Assembly: GCA_015663225.1 (NCBI GenBank)
Contig: DQSO01000050.1
Location: 1 to 16,520, forward strand
DNA length: 16,520 nucleotides
Direction: 5' to 3'
Origin: Campylobacterales bacterium
GTDB taxonomy: Bacteria > Campylobacterota > Campylobacteria > Campylobacterales > QNZT01
A program made the position numbers and the translations under genes. Shown here piece by piece: positions 1-7,389 of the stretch (the first letter of the stretch is position 1; each line of letters starts with the position of its first letter). Below the pieces are notes generated by a model that saw only the letters and a program-made list of their open reading frames with translations, ran no database searches and was not told the origin of the DNA.

Positions 1-1
1 A

Positions 2-61
2 GTATGTGATGCACATGATGAGCAAGTAGTATTGAACTTCAAGAGTGCAAAGATAGTTTGA
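2..61 (+). CDS. possible C-terminal tail of an upstream gene (partial)
   Basis: Reading frame 2 is open from the window edge to a TGA at 59-61 and gives 19 codons ending in the residues NFKSAKIV. The other two + strand frames hit stops within the first 30 bases, so this is the only frame that could carry a gene in from the left. The fragment is too short to name. It would be convergent with the small gene at 113-466, with about 50 bases between the two stops. Confidence 0.3.
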   Translation, partial: VCDAHDEQVVLNFKSAKIV

Positions 62-106
62 AGTTTGATTTCTCAAAGATATGGGAGTAAAATAAAAAAA
101 CTATCT
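51..106. repeat. 9-bp inverted repeat between convergent gene ends
   Basis: AGATAGTTT at 51-59 is perfectly complemented by AAACTATCT at 98-106. It lies between the putative gene tail ending at 61 and the - strand gene ending at 113. The 38-base loop is long for an intrinsic terminator and no clean U-tract follows on either strand, so a termination role is only possible. Chance is not excluded in such AT-rich DNA. Confidence 0.3.
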
Positions 107-112
107 CTTTAT

Positions 113-466
113 TTAAGCTGCTTTTCCCTCATCAAGATTTTTAAAAAACCCATCTGTTACTTCATAGCATATTGATACAAGTTTGTCAGCTTCACCCTCT
201 TTGAGTGGCCACTGTTTTAAACTATAATTATTTTCATCTTTAGTTACAAGTCCATACTCATCTAAAAGTACAAAAGAAAAGCTTTTTACAATAGTTTCAT
301 ACTCTTTTACACTTCGCTTATATTCAAATATATATAATAATCTTGCAACTTCTTCTACAGTAGCACTCCCCCCATTTTTAAGCATCATCACAATAGTCGC
401 AGGTACATAAATATCACCTCTTCTTACTCTGTTTTTTATAAAATTTTCTAGTAGTTGATAGTTCAT
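113..466 (-). CDS. small hypothetical protein, winged-helix-like
   Basis: A soluble 117-aa protein with no signal peptide or membrane segment. It starts NYQLLENFIKNRVRRGDIYV and continues with a helix-rich pattern (NGGSATVEEVARLL near residues 31-44) that resembles a winged-helix or helix-turn-helix fold. From memory, a similar opening (a charged helix, RG-DY-P, NGG-ATV-E-A) occurs as the N-terminal domain of some HNH-nuclease and superfamily II helicase proteins; here it stands alone with no catalytic domain. The ATG at 464-466 is well supported: AAGGAG at 472-477 lies five bases upstream. It has its own promoter and is probably monocistronic. DNA binding is an inference from predicted shape only; the function is unknown. 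Confidence 0.75.
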   Translation of the reverse strand: MNYQLLENFIKNRVRRGDIYVPATIVMMLKNGGSATVEEVARLLYIFEYKRSVKEYETIVKSFSFVLLDEYGLVTKDENNYSLKQWPLKEGEADKLVSICYEVTDGFFKNLDEGKAA

Positions 467-489
467 AATAACTCCTTTTGATATATGTT

Positions 490-495
490 AGTATA
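490..495 (-). promoter_or_regulatory. -10 box for the 117-aa gene
   Basis: TATACT on the - strand lies 24 bases upstream of the ATG, with a T-rich stretch above it (TTTTTATATACT). Campylobacterota sigma-70 promoters typically have a good -10 and a T-rich upstream region instead of a clear -35, which fits. Predicted transcription start near 483 gives a leader of about 17 bases carrying the AAGGAG. Confidence 0.5.
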
Positions 496-505
496 TAAAA
501 AGGTT

Positions 506-554
506 AAAAAAAAGTAAATATTTTCTCTCTAAAAGAGTTAAAGAAAAAATATTT
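506..554 (-). terminator. intrinsic terminator of the folD-lepB-protease operon
   Basis: Just past the stop at 560, the - strand carries AAATATTTTTTCT (542-554) pairing with AGAGAAAATATTT (516-528). This forms a stem of at least nine A-U-rich pairs, followed by ACTTTTTTTT (eight Us, 506-513). The arms are purely A-U except near the loop, so the hairpin is weak, but position and U-tract fit a rho-independent terminator. Its U-tract sits directly above the -10 box of the next gene. Confidence 0.6.
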
Positions 555-559
555 GTTAC

Positions 560-1219
560 TTAAAGTGATAAAAAGAGCTCTACCATAGCTTGAATTGGTG
601 CAAAAATATATTGTGAAAGTGGTGTTGCGATTATCAGTAAAAGTATTATCATGCCATATCTTTCAGACTTATTTATCCAATTTGCTAGAGTATGAAAGTT
701 AAGACGAGAGAGGATAAACATCAAAGCTTTTGAACCATCTAGTGGAGGCAGAGGAAAGAGGTTAAAAGTTCCTAAAATTACATTGTATATTAGTAGATAA
801 AAGAGTGTTTTTACCGTAAATAGACCTATTAGTGTGGATTGATCAAGAGGTATAGTTTTTAGGGCTATAAGAGCTAAAATAGCGATAAAAAAGTTATAGT
901 AAATACCTGCTAAGGCTACATTAATGCCTCCTAAATGCCCACCATTTTGGAAAACTTTGCTCATATTTACTGGTACTGGTTTAGCCCAACCAAACATAAA
1001 TCCAGCATCTGCGATATAAAGCATTGCGGGAACTAGTATAGTCCCAATAGGGTCTATATGCGTGATGGGATTTATGCTAAATCTATTTTGCTCTTTAGCT
1101 GTTGTATCTCCATAATAATGAGCCATTCGTCCATGCATAATCTCATGACCAATAATAGCAACTAAAAGAGCTAAAATAACTGCTACTATATTTATTATGC
1201 TAACTACGTCCACTACCAA
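560..1219 (-). CDS. site-2-protease-family membrane metalloprotease (M50)
   Basis: A polytopic membrane protein of up to 219 aa that should cleave substrates within or near the cytoplasmic membrane using one zinc ion. The zinc motif HEIMH is at 25-29 inside the first hydrophobic helix. The second conserved block NPITHIDPIGT is at 50-60, GWAKPVPVN at 77-85, and the distal zinc-ligand motif NLFPLPPLDG at 153-162. The central motif usually written AGP-x-x-N reads AGIYYN here (104-109), lacking the proline. The lack of a PDZ domain and the short length fit the compact M50 subfamily and not RseP. No ATG is available: a stop lies just upstream, so the start is TTG at 1217-1219 or GTG at 1211-1213. 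The GTG has a better-placed GAG (1222-1224), which would give 217 aa. It overlaps the lepB end by up to 20 bases and is translated last in the operon. Substrates unknown. Confidence 0.88.
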   Translation of the reverse strand: MVVDVVSIINIVAVILALLVAIIGHEIMHGRMAHYYGDTTAKEQNRFSINPITHIDPIGTILVPAMLYIADAGFMFGWAKPVPVNMSKVFQNGGHLGGINVALAGIYYNFFIAILALIALKTIPLDQSTLIGLFTVKTLFYLLIYNVILGTFNLFPLPPLDGSKALMFILSRLNFHTLANWINKSERYGMIILLLIIATPLSQYIFAPIQAMVELFLSL

Positions 1220-1985
1220 GACTCACATTTGTATCTATATAATCTTTCTCAAGCTCCAACTCTTCAACAAAAGCTCCCATTCTATTCCATCTAATCTCAT
1301 AGTTTTTATCCCAACTAAAGTAGATAAACCATGGTTTTCCTATGATATTTCTGTATGGTACTTGACCCCAAAATCTACTATCATTTGAGTGGTCACGATT
1401 GTCACCCATCATAAAGAAGTGATCTTTTTTGATAAGAGTTGGTGGTATATTAAAAAGTGGCATAGGGTGTCTGCCATCATTTACCACTTTAGGATTATTT
1501 TGAACTCCTGGGTATTTTGCTCTATAGATATTTTTTACCCATAATTTACCATCTATCTCTACTTGTTGTGAAGTTGGAAAGTTATCTTTTACATACTTTT
1601 CCCCTTCATGAGGAAGTATGTACAGAATTTTGTCTTTTAACATGATAGTATCTCCACCAACCCCTACACATCTTTTTACAAAGTGAGTTTTATTGTCGCC
1701 AGGATATAAAAACACAACTATATCTCCTCTTTTTGGTCGCTCCCCCTCAATCAAATGTCCATTGTTGTTAAAATCAGGTACTACTTGAATATTTAACCAT
1801 GGAATTGTAGGAGTAGGGATACCATAAGCAAACTTTTTTACAAATAGATGATCTCCTATCAAAAGAGTTCGTTTCATACTTCCACTAGGTATTACAAAAG
1901 CTTGTGCTATAAAAAATATGATTAGCAAAACTATTACAACTGTACCTGTCCATGAGTTTGAAAAATTATAAAGTTTTTTAAGCAT
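1200..1985 (-). CDS. lepB: signal peptidase I
   Basis: Removes signal peptides from exported preproteins on the periplasmic face of the inner membrane. The 261-aa product has one N-terminal membrane anchor (about 14-31) followed directly by the catalytic box IPSGSM; the Ser nucleophile is S36. The general-base Lys lies in FVKRCVGVGGD, K104. The C-terminal box with GDNRDHSNDSRFWG is intact, so all canonical motifs are present. The ATG at 1983-1985 overlaps the 3' end of folD by 8 bases, indicating translational coupling. Neighbours are folD upstream and the membrane protease downstream; from memory, folD next to the signal peptidase gene is also seen in Campylobacter. Confidence 0.96.
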   Translation of the reverse strand: MLKKLYNFSNSWTGTVVIVLLIIFFIAQAFVIPSGSMKRTLLIGDHLFVKKFAYGIPTPTIPWLNIQVVPDFNNNGHLIEGERPKRGDIVVFLYPGDNKTHFVKRCVGVGGDTIMLKDKILYILPHEGEKYVKDNFPTSQQVEIDGKLWVKNIYRAKYPGVQNNPKVVNDGRHPMPLFNIPPTLIKKDHFFMMGDNRDHSNDSRFWGQVPYRNIIGKPWFIYFSWDKNYEIRWNRMGAFVEELELEKDYIDTNVSLGSGRS

Positions 1986-2829
1986 TTTCTAACCTTTGTG
2001 TTGCTGATTTTATTGTATTTTCTAAAAGCATAGCTATCGTCATAGGTCCAACTCCACCTGGAACTGGTGTGATATATGAGCATATTTGGCTAACTTTTTC
2101 AAAATCCACATCGCCAACAAGTTTTCCACTCTCAAGGCGATTGATTCCTATATCTATAACTATTGCACCTTCTTTTACCATATCAACTGTGATAAGATTA
2201 GGCTTACCAACACCAACTATAACCATATCAGCTCTTTTAACATGCACTTTTAAATCCTTAGTATGTATATGACATATATCTACTGTTGCAAACTCATTTA
2301 AAAGTAGGTTCATCATAGGCTTTCCAACGATGTTACTAGCTCCAACTATACATACATCTAAACCCTTTGGATCTATCTCATATGTTTGAAGTATTTTCAT
2401 AACACCAAGTGGAGTACAAGGAACAAAAGTATCAAGTCCTAAAGATAACTTTCCACTATTTAGCGGGTGAAAACCATCTACATCTTTATCTGGTGATACT
2501 GTTTGTAGGATTTTATCTGTATCAATATGCTTTGGAAGAGGTAGCTGAACTAATATTCCATCTATATTTGGATTTGTATTCATCATCTGTATAGTCTCCA
2601 TTATCTTCTCTTGCGATATATCTGATGGCATTTTATGAACTATTGAATAAATACCTATCTTTTCACAAGCACTCTCTTTCATCTTGACATAAGTATGACT
2701 AGCCACATCATCACCAACAATAATAACTGCAAGTCCTGGTGTGATTGATTCTGCTTTTAGTTTTATAACTTTATTTTTTAACTCATCTTTAATGGAGGTT
2801 GATAGCTCTTTACCGTCTAAAATTTGCAT
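1978..2829 (-). CDS. folD: bifunctional methylenetetrahydrofolate dehydrogenase / cyclohydrolase
   Basis: Interconverts 5,10-methylene-, methenyl- and 10-formyl-tetrahydrofolate in the cytosol with NADP, supplying one-carbon units for purines and formyl-Met-tRNA. The length of 283 aa is normal. Catalytic Tyr and Lys lie in TYVKMKESACE (Y47, K51), DKDVDGFHP is at 114-122, the nucleotide-binding segment GASNIVGKP at 163-171, and the family signature PVPGGVGPMT at 255-264. The ATG at 2827-2829 is preceded by AAGG (2836-2839) with six bases of spacing. It is first in the operon with lepB and the site-2 protease, behind a promoter shared back-to-back with the cytochrome-hemL chain. Confidence 0.97.
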   Translation of the reverse strand: MQILDGKELSTSIKDELKNKVIKLKAESITPGLAVIIVGDDVASHTYVKMKESACEKIGIYSIVHKMPSDISQEKIMETIQMMNTNPNIDGILVQLPLPKHIDTDKILQTVSPDKDVDGFHPLNSGKLSLGLDTFVPCTPLGVMKILQTYEIDPKGLDVCIVGASNIVGKPMMNLLLNEFATVDICHIHTKDLKVHVKRADMVIVGVGKPNLITVDMVKEGAIVIDIGINRLESGKLVGDVDFEKVSQICSYITPVPGGVGPMTIAMLLENTIKSATQRLENA

Positions 2830-2853
2830 CTAAAACCTTAAATTTTTTTAGAT

Positions 2854-2859
2854 ATTATA
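2854..2859 (-). promoter_or_regulatory. -10 box for the folD operon
   Basis: A consensus TATAAT on the - strand, 24 bases before the folD ATG. Predicted start of transcription is near 2847, giving a leader of about 18 bases that contains the AAGG ribosome-binding site. It overlaps by four bases the -10 box of the opposing cytochrome-hemL promoter. Confidence 0.55.
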
Positions 2860-2861
2860 CT
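2856..2861 (+). promoter_or_regulatory. -10 box for the cytochrome-hemL operon
   Basis: TATACT on the + strand preceded by a run of Ts (2843-2849), the usual Campylobacterota arrangement. Predicted transcription start near 2868 gives a short leader containing AAGGA (2873-2877) before the ATG at 2883. It overlaps the folD -10 box on the other strand, so the two promoters probably cannot be occupied at once. Confidence 0.5.
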
Positions 2862-2882
2862 ATCATTACTTTAAGGATTAAA

Positions 2883-3239
2883 ATGAAGATTTTATTGCTA
2901 TTTTTTATTATGATTTTCTATCTCAATAGTGATGATAGTTTCCTATCAAATGATGAGTATGCAAAGATGCTATATCAAGATCCTCGCGGTATTGGGTGCA
3001 ATAAATGTCATGGTTGGCGAGGCGAGGGTGGTATAATAGCAACAAACAAAATAGTTAAAAAAGATAAGAGTGTCTTGTTAAAACCAATAGTAGCTCCACC
3101 CATAAACTCTCTTACGATGCAAAAATTTAAAAAAGCATTTTTAAAAAAACAGAAATATATGCCCACTTATTACCTAAGTGATAGTGAGTTAGCATATATC
3201 TATTTTTATCTAATAAAACAAAAAAAGGAAGATAAATAA
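2883..3239 (+). CDS. small periplasmic monohaem c-type cytochrome
   Basis: A 118-aa exported protein with one haem-attachment motif, CNKCH at residues 39-43, following a hydrophobic N-terminal signal ([14 protein letters not shown]). The likely distal axial ligand is M93 in [12 protein letters not shown], a typical class I cytochrome c ending before the C-terminal helix. The peptidase cleavage site is unclear because there is no A-x-A. The ATG at 2883 is chosen over an in-frame start at 2799: it has AAGGA five bases upstream and a proper signal sequence, whereas the longer form would overlap folD. The stop shares bases with the hemL start (TAATG). Redox partner unknown. From memory, a small periplasmic protein precedes hemL in Campylobacter jejuni too. 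Confidence 0.85.
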   Translation: MKILLLFFIMIFYLNSDDSFLSNDEYAKMLYQDPRGIGCNKCHGWRGEGGIIATNKIVKKDKSVLLKPIVAPPINSLTMQKFKKAFLKKQKYMPTYYLSDSELAYIYFYLIKQKKEDK

Positions 3240-4525
3240 TGAATATAGAAAAAAGTTTAAAAGCATTTAGTGATGCAAAAGAGGTAATACCTGGTGGAGT
3301 TGACTCTCCTGTTAGAGCATTTAGTAGTGTTGGTGGAACTCCAATCTTTATAAAAAAGGGTAAAGCATCTCATCTTTATGACATAGATGGTAATAAATAT
3401 ATAGATTTTGTACAAAGCTGGGGTCCACTAATCCACGGTCATGCAAATAAAAAGATAGAGAAAAAAGTAAATAAAGCTATAAAAAAAGGTCTAAGTTTTG
3501 GAGCACCAACAATAGTTGAAACTAAACTTGCTAAAAAAATTGTAAATCTTTTTGATGAACTTGACCAAGTTAGATTTGTTAGTAGTGGAACTGAAGCTGT
3601 TATGAGTGCGATAAGAGTTGCTCGTGGATTTACAAATCGTGATGATATAGTTAAGTTTGAGGGATGTTATCATGGACATAGTGATTCACTTTTAGTTGAA
3701 GCTGGAAGTGGTGCTGTAACTTTTGGAACTCCAAGCTCTCCTGGAGTTCCTGCTGATTTGACAAAGCATACACTACTTGCTAAGTACAATGACATAGAAA
3801 GTGTTAAAAAATGTTTTGAAGATTCTGATAATATCGCTTGTATCATTATCGAGCCAATAGCTGGAAATATGGGCTTAGTACCAGCTAAAGTTGAATTTTT
3901 AAAAGAATTAAGAACTATATGCGATGAAAATAATGCTCTACTTATATTTGATGAAGTGATGAGTGGGTTTAGAGCTAGTTTAAAAGGGGCTACTGGTATT
4001 GTTGGAGTTAGTCCAGACATTTTAACTTTTGGTAAGGTTATAGGTGCTGGTATGCCTGTTGGTGCATTTGGTGCAAGAGATGAGATTATGAATAGACTTA
4101 GCCCTGAGGGAGATATATATCAAGCAGGAACTCTAAGTGGAAATCCTATAGCTATGAATGCAGGATTGAAATCATTAGATATGTTGTTAGAAGATGATAA
4201 GCTATATGAAAAGTTAGAGAAAAAAGCTTTAAGGCTAACTCGTGGCATGAAAGAAGCCGCATCTTTATATGATATACCTATGCAAATAGATGTTCGAGGT
4301 AGTATGTTTGGTTTCTTTTTTAGCCAAACTCCTGTAACAAACTTTGATGATGCAAAAAAAAGTGATGCTAAACTTTTTGCCTCTTTTCATCAAGGTATGC
4401 TGAATGAAGGTGTATACTTTGCTTGTAGTTTGTATGAGACAGGTTTTATCTGTACAACTATGAGTGATAAACTTATTGATAGTGTTATCAAAAAAGCTAA
4501 AAAAGTTTTTAAGGAACTTTCGTGA
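3239..4525 (+). CDS. hemL: glutamate-1-semialdehyde 2,1-aminomutase
   Basis: PLP enzyme converting glutamate-1-semialdehyde to 5-aminolevulinate, the second step of the C5 route to haem. The 428 aa match the family's usual length. The N-terminal [11 protein letters not shown] block is at 18-28, [12 protein letters not shown] at 115-126, CYHGHSDS at 143-150, [10 protein letters not shown] at 203-212, the PLP-contacting FDEVMSGFR at 237-245, and the Schiff-base lysine K266 in [13 protein letters not shown]. It sits second in a tightly overlapping chain: its ATG begins on the last base of the cytochrome stop, and its own stop lies within the start of the next gene. Upstream AAAAAGGAAG serves as ribosome-binding site. 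Confidence 0.97.
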   Translation: MNIEKSLKAFSDAKEVIPGGVDSPVRAFSSVGGTPIFIKKGKASHLYDIDGNKYIDFVQSWGPLIHGHANKKIEKKVNKAIKKGLSFGAPTIVETKLAKKIVNLFDELDQVRFVSSGTEAVMSAIRVARGFTNRDDIVKFEGCYHGHSDSLLVEAGSGAVTFGTPSSPGVPADLTKHTLLAKYNDIESVKKCFEDSDNIACIIIEPIAGNMGLVPAKVEFLKELRTICDENNALLIFDEVMSGFRASLKGATGIVGVSPDILTFGKVIGAGMPVGAFGARDEIMNRLSPEGDIYQAGTLSGNPIAMNAGLKSLDMLLEDDKLYEKLEKKALRLTRGMKEAASLYDIPMQIDVRGSMFGFFFSQTPVTNFDDAKKSDAKLFASFHQGMLNEGVYFACSLYETGFICTTMSDKLIDSVIKKAKKVFKELS

Positions 4526-4797
4526 ATGAACAACCTAAATACAGAAAGTTTATAGAGGGAGCTGAGCATCTCTCTTTGGGAGTCTCTATTGTAGTTGCTA
4601 TTTTACTTGGTGTTGGTATTGGACTTTTGATGCAGAGTTGGTTTGAACAAAATTGGCTTTTATGGTTAGGAGTTTTCTGGGGTGTTGCAGGAGCTGGACT
4701 TAATCTTAAAAAAGCTTATGACAAACAGATGAAAGAGTTTGAAGAGCTTAAAAAAGATCCAAAGTATCAAGATTTAAAATACGATGATAGTGAGTAG
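4522..4797 (+). CDS. atpZ: AtpZ/AtpI-family small membrane protein
   Basis: A 91-aa protein with two membrane helices (about 18-37 and 46-64) joined by a short polar loop and ending in a charged C-terminal tail. Glycine-rich helices ([22 protein letters not shown]) and the tryptophan-containing loop match the AtpZ-type family (ATPase gene 1). Known members sit beside AtpI ahead of F-type ATP synthase genes and have been linked to c-ring assembly or divalent-cation supply. Here no ATP synthase subunit gene is in sight. The start is GTG at 4522, overlapping the hemL stop (GTGA); AAGGA at 4511-4515 sets it. The name rests on pattern similarity only. Confidence 0.7.
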   Translation: MNEQPKYRKFIEGAEHLSLGVSIVVAILLGVGIGLLMQSWFEQNWLLWLGVFWGVAGAGLNLKKAYDKQMKEFEELKKDPKYQDLKYDDSE

Positions 4798-5302
4798 AAC
4801 TCTCAGATTATACTTACAGCTTTTTTTGAGTATCAACATGATAGTTGGTTCTATCATCTATTTACAAGGATTTGAGTGGTTTATTAGTTTTGAAGTTGGG
4901 TTTATATCATCTTTATTTGTAACTCTTAGTTCATACTTTAGCTATAAAAGTTTGATACAAAGAAGAATAGAAGTAGGTGATCTACCCAAAGAAGCTAGAG
5001 ATGAACTTGACATGATAGATGATTTGCATGACTTGTATAGTGAAGATGAAGAGATTAAAGAGGTAGATTTTGCACAAGTTATTGCAGAAGAGAAACTAAA
5101 GCAAAAAGGTTTTAAAAATGCTTTTGTAAATCTTAAAAAGACTATCTTTGCAAATCTTTCTCTTTTAAGAGTATTCTCTTATGTTAGTTTAGTTGTTGGA
5201 TTTTTATATCTAAATAACAATGAATTACTTAATATCTTTGGCTATATGATAGGGATTAGTCTTGTTTGGATTGTGGCTCTTATAGTTGGGTTTTTACTAT
5301 GA
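4784..5302 (+). CDS. four-helix membrane protein of unknown function
   Basis: A 172-aa integral membrane protein. Two helices (about 9-28 and 34-53) are followed by an acidic cytoplasmic-type loop (roughly 60-120, with DELDMIDDLHDLYSEDEE) and two further helices (126-144, 148-172). I do not recognise a named family. Its ATG overlaps the AtpZ-like gene by 14 bases and has no obvious Shine-Dalgarno, so it probably depends on translational coupling. A GTG two codons in (4790) is an alternative. AtpI, the usual AtpZ partner, is also a four-helix membrane protein, so a divergent AtpI role is conceivable, but the long central loop is not typical of it. Its stop overlaps the next start as ATGA. Confidence 0.8.
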   Translation: MIVSRTLRLYLQLFLSINMIVGSIIYLQGFEWFISFEVGFISSLFVTLSSYFSYKSLIQRRIEVGDLPKEARDELDMIDDLHDLYSEDEEIKEVDFAQVIAEEKLKQKGFKNAFVNLKKTIFANLSLLRVFSYVSLVVGFLYLNNNELLNIFGYMIGISLVWIVALIVGFLL

Positions 5303-7389
5303 AAATAGCCTTTTTTATACTTATTTTTGCTATTTTTGCTACTGCTTTTAATATCGATGGTAGTACAAGAGTCTATATTCAAAAAGATGCAAAAGATGCA
5401 AAAAATTCTTTTTTAGAGTTAAAAAAATATATTCACATGATAAGTGGTGTCTCTTTGGAAAAAATAACCAAAAAAACAGTTAAAAACTCAAAAATTATTA
5501 TTATTACAAAAGAGTCTAAATTAGTTAAAAAACTACCATATTTAAAAAAACTTCAAAACTTAAAAGATGATAGTTTTATCATAGACATAAGAGATAATAA
5601 ACTATTTATCATAGGGACAAACTCTACCTCTTTAATATATGCTACATACTATCTCTTAGAAAATTATTTAGGTTGTAAGTTTTTATCATCTTATTTTGAA
5701 TATATCCCAAAACAAAAAAATATCACTTTAAAAAAGGGTATAGATATTCAATCTCCTAGATTTGAATATAGAGAAGTTTTTTTGCATGAGAGTGACAATA
5801 CAGACTTTAGTTTAAAAAGATTTTTAAATGGTAGGTTAGGTCATAAAGCAAATCAAAATGATAAGAGGTTTAAAAATATATATAATATTTTTGAGCCATA
5901 CTCTTTAGTAAAAGAGGATAAATATAAGTGTGGTGGACAGTTAAAGTTTTCAAATAAAGATGTACAAAAATTGGCAAGAGAGAGTGTTGAAGATATAATC
6001 AAATCTAACAATATATCTTCACATGATAGACTCTATCTTCAACATCAAGATGTAAATAGTTTTTGTCAAAGTGAGAGTCCAAAGGCTTTTTTTGATTATG
6101 CAAATTTTATTGCTAAAAGTTTTAAAAAAAATAATTTTTATGTTGAAGCTTATCAGTGGAGTTCTGTTGTACCTATTGATTTAGCACCACTAGTTCCAAA
6201 TCTACATATCTTTTTTTCTACTATAGAGAGTGATTTTTCAAAGCCGTTAAATAAAGGAACCAATAAAGAGTATTTTAAAAATTTACAAAACTGGACAAAA
6301 AAAGATAGTAATATCTATATTTGGCACTATATATCAAACTTTGGAGGTTATTTTCAACCATTTCCTCTGCTTGATTCAACTGCTAAAAATATTAAACTTT
6401 TTAGTACAATTAAAAATATAAAAGGTCTATTTTTACAAGGTGCATATGATACAAGTTATAGTGAATTTTCAAATCTAAAAATATGGTTGTTTTCCCATCT
6501 TTTGTGGAATCCAAATCAAGATAGTGATATGTTGATAGAAGAGTTTTGTAAAGCCTATTATGGTGAAAATAGTTATAAATATATAGTAAAATATATAACA
6601 TCTTTAAGAGAAATAAATCAGAAATTTGGAGATAAACTTCTAGTTAAAACTACATTAAATAGTAGATATATAGATGATAAGTATTTGGATTATTATGAAA
6701 AACTTCTTTTAGATGCACTTAAGTTGGCTGATAAAAAGATCTATAAAGATCATGTAAAAGAAGTCTTATTTAGTGTTGATTATGTAAGAGCTATAAATGG
6801 CAAGAGTGATTCAAAACGAAGAGTTTTAGAGTTTATTAAAAGACATAAGAGTATAGAAAACTATTATGAAGGTGGCAAGATTGAAGATTTGAAAGATTTT
6901 ATCTCTTTAAATAGAAAAAATCCCTCAACTCCAAAAAAAGCAGAAGGATTGATAAAGGGTGTTGATTGGTTTGATTTTCAAGAGTATAGTTTAAAACTTT
7001 GTTGTACAAAAGTTAAAACTGATAAAAAAGCTAGTGATGGTGTAAGTGCTACCATGCGAGGCGATAGAAGTGATTGGGGACTACAACTATCTCTTAACGA
7101 CTCACTTCCCTTTGGAAAATGGGATATATATGCAAATGTTAGAGTAACACTTAATAGAGCTTCTTTGATTGATTATGCTGCACCTGCATTTTTCTTTGGT
7201 ATTGAAAATACACTACATAAAGGTACAAGATTTGTAGCTCAGATGAAAGATGAAGAGTATAAAACGGTTAAAATAGGTCAAGTTAAAATCGATGGTAAAA
7301 AGAATTTTAATATCTGGTTAGCTCCTCCAGATAATAAAATTGTAGAAAGATTATATTTGGATAGGATTTTTCTTATTCGCCATCGTTAA
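5299..7389 (+). CDS. exported DUF4838-domain protein, putative carbohydrate-active
   Basis: A 696-aa protein with a signal peptide (MKIAFFILIFAIFATA, likely cut near residues 16-17), so periplasmic or surface-located. The N-terminal part (about 20-150) resembles the alpha/beta domain that precedes some glycoside hydrolases and ends in LENYLGCKFL. The central part (about 150-440) carries DUF4838 hallmarks: SPRFEYRE, YLQHQDVNSFCQ, IYIWHYISNF, GLFLQGAY, and SNLKIWLFSHLLWNPNQD followed by EEFCKAYYG. The C-terminal 140 residues look like a beta-sandwich. DUF4838 is distantly related to GH67/GH20-type architectures, but no activity or catalytic residue can be assigned here. The ATG at 5299 (ATGA overlap) is preferred over an in-frame start at 5266, which would spoil the signal peptide. 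Its 3' end overlaps the opposing glycosyltransferase gene. Confidence 0.8.
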   Translation: MKIAFFILIFAIFATAFNIDGSTRVYIQKDAKDAKNSFLELKKYIHMISGVSLEKITKKTVKNSKIIIITKESKLVKKLPYLKKLQNLKDDSFIIDIRDNKLFIIGTNSTSLIYATYYLLENYLGCKFLSSYFEYIPKQKNITLKKGIDIQSPRFEYREVFLHESDNTDFSLKRFLNGRLGHKANQNDKRFKNIYNIFEPYSLVKEDKYKCGGQLKFSNKDVQKLARESVEDIIKSNNISSHDRLYLQHQDVNSFCQSESPKAFFDYANFIAKSFKKNNFYVEAYQWSSVVPIDLAPLVPNLHIFFSTIESDFSKPLNKGTNKEYFKNLQNWTKKDSNIYIWHYISNFGGYFQPFPLLDSTAKNIKLFSTIKNIKGLFLQGAYDTSYSEFSNLKIWLFSHLLWNPNQDSDMLIEEFCKAYYGENSYKYIVKYITSLREINQKFGDKLLVKTTLNSRYIDDKYLDYYEKLLLDALKLADKKIYKDHVKEVLFSVDYVRAINGKSDSKRRVLEFIKRHKSIENYYEGGKIEDLKDFISLNRKNPSTPKKAEGLIKGVDWFDFQEYSLKLCCTKVKTDKKASDGVSATMRGDRSDWGLQLSLNDSLPFGKWDIYANVRVTLNRASLIDYAAPAFFFGIENTLHKGTRFVAQMKDEEYKTVKIGQVKIDGKKNFNIWLAPPDNKIVERLYLDRIFLIRHR

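Noticed and set aside
2799..2882. Upstream in-frame extension of the cytochrome gene by 28 codons
   Set aside because: It would overlap the folD start, lacks a ribosome-binding site, and would bury the signal peptide; the ATG at 2883 has AAGGA at proper distance.
3491..4020. Open frames on the - strand inside hemL
   Set aside because: They lie antisense to a fully conserved gene, show no recognisable protein pattern and arise from the codon bias of AT-rich DNA.
5266..5298. Upstream in-frame start for the DUF4838 gene
   Set aside because: Eleven extra residues would precede a clean signal peptide; ATG 5299 makes the standard ATGA overlap seen in the rest of the chain.
5376..5405. Short direct repeat of the kind aaagatgca in the DUF4838 gene
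   Set aside because: Only two copies of nine bases, encoding Lys-Asp-Ala twice; too small to mean a repeat array.
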